From the NCBI GenBank assembly GCA_947258735.1, contig CAMYJJ010000097.1:1-10078 (forward strand): a stretch of 10,078 bases of DNA, written 5' to 3'. Positions 8,031 to 10,078 of this stretch are shown here, piece by piece. Made by a program: the position numbers and the translations under genes. The stretch is from Thermodesulfovibrionia bacterium. Its GTDB lineage: Bacteria; Nitrospirota; Thermodesulfovibrionia; UBA6902. Below the pieces are notes generated by a model. It was not told the origin of the DNA. It ran no database searches and saw nothing but the letters and a program-made list of their open reading frames with translations. Position 1 is the first letter of the stretch, and the number at the start of each line of letters is the position of its first letter.

Positions 8031-8996
8031 TTAACTAACCCTGTTTTTGTTCTCATATTTTCCATCCCTGAATAATTCCAATATAATCCCCTCTCGTAAA
8101 CCATAGTCACTGACTATAATTTCACTTGAGCCGAACCGCTCCATTAATTTTAGAAGTATAAGTGTTCCCGGCACTATAATGTCAAGCCTTTCAGGTTCAT
8201 ATGGTATGTGTCGGGAGCGTTCCGCAGATGACATTAAGGAGATCCGGGAAAAAATATCTCTGATGGTTTCCAGTGATAATCTGGCCCTGTGAATTTTCTC
8301 ATGTTCAAAAGATGTTAAATTCAGTGACACAGCTGCCAATGTAGTGATCGTTCCTGCTGTGCCAATCAGGATGGCTGCATTCCCTGTCATTTGATCAAAA
8401 TAAGAAGTATATGAGGAAATCACATCTGATATTTCCTTTTCCATATTATCGATCATCTCAGGAGAGGGAGGATTTTCAGTCATATATCTGTTTGCGAGAT
8501 ACACAACCCCGAGGTCAATGCTTTGGACGAGTGCAGGTACTCCATACCTTGCATGAATAAGTTCAGTGCTTCCCCCGCCAATATCGATCATGATTGCTTC
8601 TTCAGGCACCTCCATATCCAGGACCATGCCTGATGCAGTTAACCTGGCTTCCTCTTCCCCGCTTATCGTACGGATATCAAGACCGGATATTTCTTTGGCT
8701 TTTCTGATGAAATTTCTGCTGTTTCTGGCTTCTCTCAAAACGCTGGTTGCACATGCAGAATATTTCCTCACATTATGGTCTGAGATACTTTGGCTGAATG
8801 TTTCCAGTGCATCAAGACCCTTTTGTATTGATATATCTGATATTATTCCCGTATCAGGTATGCCGTCTCCGAGTCTGGTAATGACTCGTTTAGAATGAAT
8901 TTCTCTGAATGAATATGTTTGAGCGGCAGGAGCAAAATCAATTTCTGCGATGAGCAACCTGAATGTATTTGTCCCTAAATCTATGGCTGCATACAT
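8031..8996 (-). CDS. ppx: Ppx/GppA family exopolyphosphatase / pppGpp phosphatase
   Basis: This cytoplasmic phosphatase of the ASKHA fold releases phosphate from the ends of polyphosphate chains and, in some members, converts pppGpp to ppGpp. Numbered from the ATG at 8996, the first phosphate-binding loop DLGTNTFRLLIAE is at 6-18, ATSVLREARN at 83-92, the catalytic-glutamate region SGEEEARL at 112-119 and the second phosphate loop DIGGGSTEL at 138-146. IGTAGTITTLAAV and SDYGLREGI follow. The product is 321 residues, the short form that lacks the C-terminal HD-like extension of E. coli Ppx. A GTG at 9008 would add four residues; the ATG gives the usual family N-terminus MYAAIDLGTNT. Neither start has a strong Shine-Dalgarno. 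It lies between mqnD upstream and the GNAT gene downstream. Sequence alone cannot separate the Ppx and GppA activities. Confidence 0.92.
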   Translation of the reverse strand: MYAAIDLGTNTFRLLIAEIDFAPAAQTYSFREIHSKRVITRLGDGIPDTGIISDISIQKGLDALETFSQSISDHNVRKYSACATSVLREARNSRNFIRKAKEISGLDIRTISGEEEARLTASGMVLDMEVPEEAIMIDIGGGSTELIHARYGVPALVQSIDLGVVYLANRYMTENPPSPEMIDNMEKEISDVISSYTSYFDQMTGNAAILIGTAGTITTLAAVSLNLTSFEHEKIHRARLSLETIRDIFSRISLMSSAERSRHIPYEPERLDIIVPGTLILLKLMERFGSSEIIVSDYGLREGIILELFRDGKYENKNRVS

Positions 8997-9025
8997 ATTA
9001 TTCTGCACGTATGATTATAGCTGAA

Positions 9026-9077
9026 CAGCAGTGATTGTGGGAAGAGACACATCCCTCTGAGATGTGCCCAGTTGCTG
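9026..9077. other. Nested inverted repeats in the mqnD-ppx gap
   Basis: Three nested complementary pairs occupy most of the gap: CAGCA 9026-9030 with TGCTG 9073-9077, GGG 9039-9041 with CCC 9067-9069, and CACATC 9048-9053 with GATGTG 9061-9066 (7-base loop). The inner two helices are contiguous on one side. In the minus-strand transcript this would fold just after the mqnD stop and before ppx. There is no U-run, so it is more likely an RNA-stability or spacing element than a terminator, if it is real. Confidence 0.25.
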
Positions 9078-9917
9078 CTATGAAATGAATAGAGATTTAT
9101 TGGTTTCAGGAATTATCCGGGCTGCTTCAGCCCTTGACAGGAGCTCCATCACTGCCTTCTCACCATCAATACCAAGATCAACAGAGAAATCATTGACATA
9201 CAGATTGATATGCTGGTTGATCACTTCATCAGATAATTCCTGAGAGTGCTGTCTGATATAATCAAGAGGACTCCGTCTAATATCAACTGCATATTCTATG
9301 CTTTGCTTAATATTTTTTTCTATCTGATGTATCTGTCCGTTTTCCAATGAACGCCGGGCTGCTATCCCTCCAAGCGGGATGGGGAATCCGGTTTCCTTCT
9401 CCCACCAGTCGCCCAGATCAATGATTTTTTTTAATCCATAAGACGGATAGGTAAAGCGGCTCTCATGGATGATAACCCCAGCATCAACGTCTCCCCGGGA
9501 AACGGCAGGCATAATTTCATGAAAAGGCATGGGAACTATGCGGGACGAACTGAATGAATGTTCATAAAGCTGCAAAAGTAGATACGCTGTTGTTAGCTTG
9601 CCGGGAATGGCCACTCTCTTAGTGCGCAGGTCTGCCATATTATAATCATGCCTGGAAATAACCAGAGGCCCGCATCCACGTCCAAGTGCCCCTCCTGATC
9701 TGAGCAGACAATAATCTTTACGCAGGTGACCTAATGCCGCATAAGAGATCTTTGTGACATCCAGTTCATTGTTCAGAGCTTTCTGGTTAAGTGTCTCCAC
9801 ATCAAGCAGAAATTCCTTGAAGCTCAGTTCGCCGGTTTTAATTTTATTATGTATTAACGCATAAAAAATAAACGTGTCATTAGGGCAGGGGGAGTAGCCG
9901 AGGGATATGTTTTTCAT
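9078..9917 (-). CDS. mqnD: 1,4-dihydroxy-6-naphthoate synthase (menaquinone, futalosine pathway)
   Basis: MqnD converts cyclic dehypoxanthine futalosine to 1,4-dihydroxy-6-naphthoate, the last ring-forming step of the futalosine route to menaquinone in the cytoplasm. The 279-residue product has the usual length and periplasmic-binding-protein-like fold. Visible signatures are GYSPCPNDTFIFYAL at residues 7-21, ELDVTKISYAAL at 51-62 and GGALGRGCGPLVIS at 75-88. His151, in GVIIHESRFTY, matches the position of the family's catalytic histidine. The ATG at 9917 is the first start after an in-frame TAG a few codons upstream, so the start is well fixed, although the Shine-Dalgarno is weak. It is the first visible gene of the minus-strand block and is followed by ppx after about 80 bp. 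No other mqn gene is in the window. The related MqnA is less likely, given the SPCPNDTFIF and DVTKISYAAL motifs. Confidence 0.95.
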   Translation of the reverse strand: MKNISLGYSPCPNDTFIFYALIHNKIKTGELSFKEFLLDVETLNQKALNNELDVTKISYAALGHLRKDYCLLRSGGALGRGCGPLVISRHDYNMADLRTKRVAIPGKLTTAYLLLQLYEHSFSSSRIVPMPFHEIMPAVSRGDVDAGVIIHESRFTYPSYGLKKIIDLGDWWEKETGFPIPLGGIAARRSLENGQIHQIEKNIKQSIEYAVDIRRSPLDYIRQHSQELSDEVINQHINLYVNDFSVDLGIDGEKAVMELLSRAEAARIIPETNKSLFIS

Positions 9918-9958
9918 GGAAAGTAGTATAGCAAAAAAAGGGGGCTAAGAGGACCACC

Positions 9959-10078
9959 GACGAATGACGAATGACGAATAACGAATAACGAATGACGAAT
10001 GACGAATGACGAATGACGAATGACGAATGACGAATGACGAATGACGAATGACGAATGACGAATGACGAATGACGAATG
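9959..10078 (+). repeat. Heptanucleotide tandem array, GACGAAT type, at least 17 units
   Basis: Seventeen complete 7-bp units plus one base run to the window edge, so the true length is unknown. Fifteen units read GACGAAT. Units 4 and 5 (9980-9993) read AACGAAT, and twelve consecutive units after them are identical. The array begins 41 bp upstream of the mqnD start. On the plus strand every unit contains a TGA, so all forward frames are blocked. The minus strand (ATTCGTC) is free of stops in all three frames and each frame encodes the same cyclic heptapeptide, but an in-frame TAG separates it from mqnD. There are no spacers, so it is not a CRISPR. Confidence 0.97.

Noticed and set aside
8024..8110. 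Longer N-terminus for the GNAT gene
   Set aside because: The extra 29 residues overlap the phosphatase C-terminus and resemble no GNAT; the ATG at 8023 gives the usual family start.
8566..8898. 110-codon plus-strand frame opposite the phosphatase gene
   Set aside because: The opposite strand encodes clear Ppx/GppA motifs across this stretch, so this frame is a by-product of that coding sequence.
9959..10078. CRISPR array or coding repeat
   Set aside because: Units are 7 bp with no spacers. The open minus-strand frame is a consequence of the unit sequence, with no start signal, and is separated from mqnD by an in-frame TAG.

Overview
The window carries six protein-coding loci in two convergent blocks, plus three short intergenic tandem arrays that share a 7-bp period. 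The organism is a Gram-negative (diderm) bacterium: it encodes an Omp85-family outer-membrane assembly protein, a TamB-type envelope protein and a periplasmic SurA-like chaperone remnant. MqnD shows that it makes menaquinone by the futalosine route. Moderate AT-richness, MqnD, a short stand-alone GNAT of the N-acetylglutamate synthase type and a TamB/Omp85/SurA-like gene order would fit Nitrospirota or a former deltaproteobacterial lineage. That placement is an inference from gene content, not a measurement.

Left block (+ strand): a 159-bp AT-rich leader, then tamB (160-4071), directly abutted by a bamA-like gene (4072-6837, TAA followed at once by ATG). After a 100-bp gap holding a heptanucleotide array comes a small SurA-like chaperone gene (6938-7474). 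That gene is broken by an in-frame TAA at 7247-7249, and its reading frame is otherwise intact on both sides. Together these genes look like an outer-membrane biogenesis operon: TamB bridges inner and outer membranes, the Omp85 protein inserts barrels, and the SurA-like protein would have escorted unfolded clients. The Omp85 protein has about seven POTRA-like repeats instead of the five of Escherichia coli BamA.

Right block (- strand, read right to left): mqnD (9917-9078), a Ppx/GppA phosphatase (8996-8031) and a GNAT acetyltransferase with a cysteine-rich tail (8023-7568). Spacing is tight enough for an operon. The functions (menaquinone synthesis, polyphosphate/pppGpp hydrolysis, probable first step of arginine synthesis) are metabolic and not obviously linked.

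Intergenic DNA: the most unusual content is the three heptamer arrays. They are AAGAAAT-type (6847-6902), ATGTCAA-type (7481-7508, with inverted copies at 7543-7563) and GACGAAT-type (9959 to the window end). Their sequences differ, but all keep a 7-bp register and, in one rotation, fit RAATRWS. I saw no tRNA, rRNA, CRISPR, transposase or phage gene.
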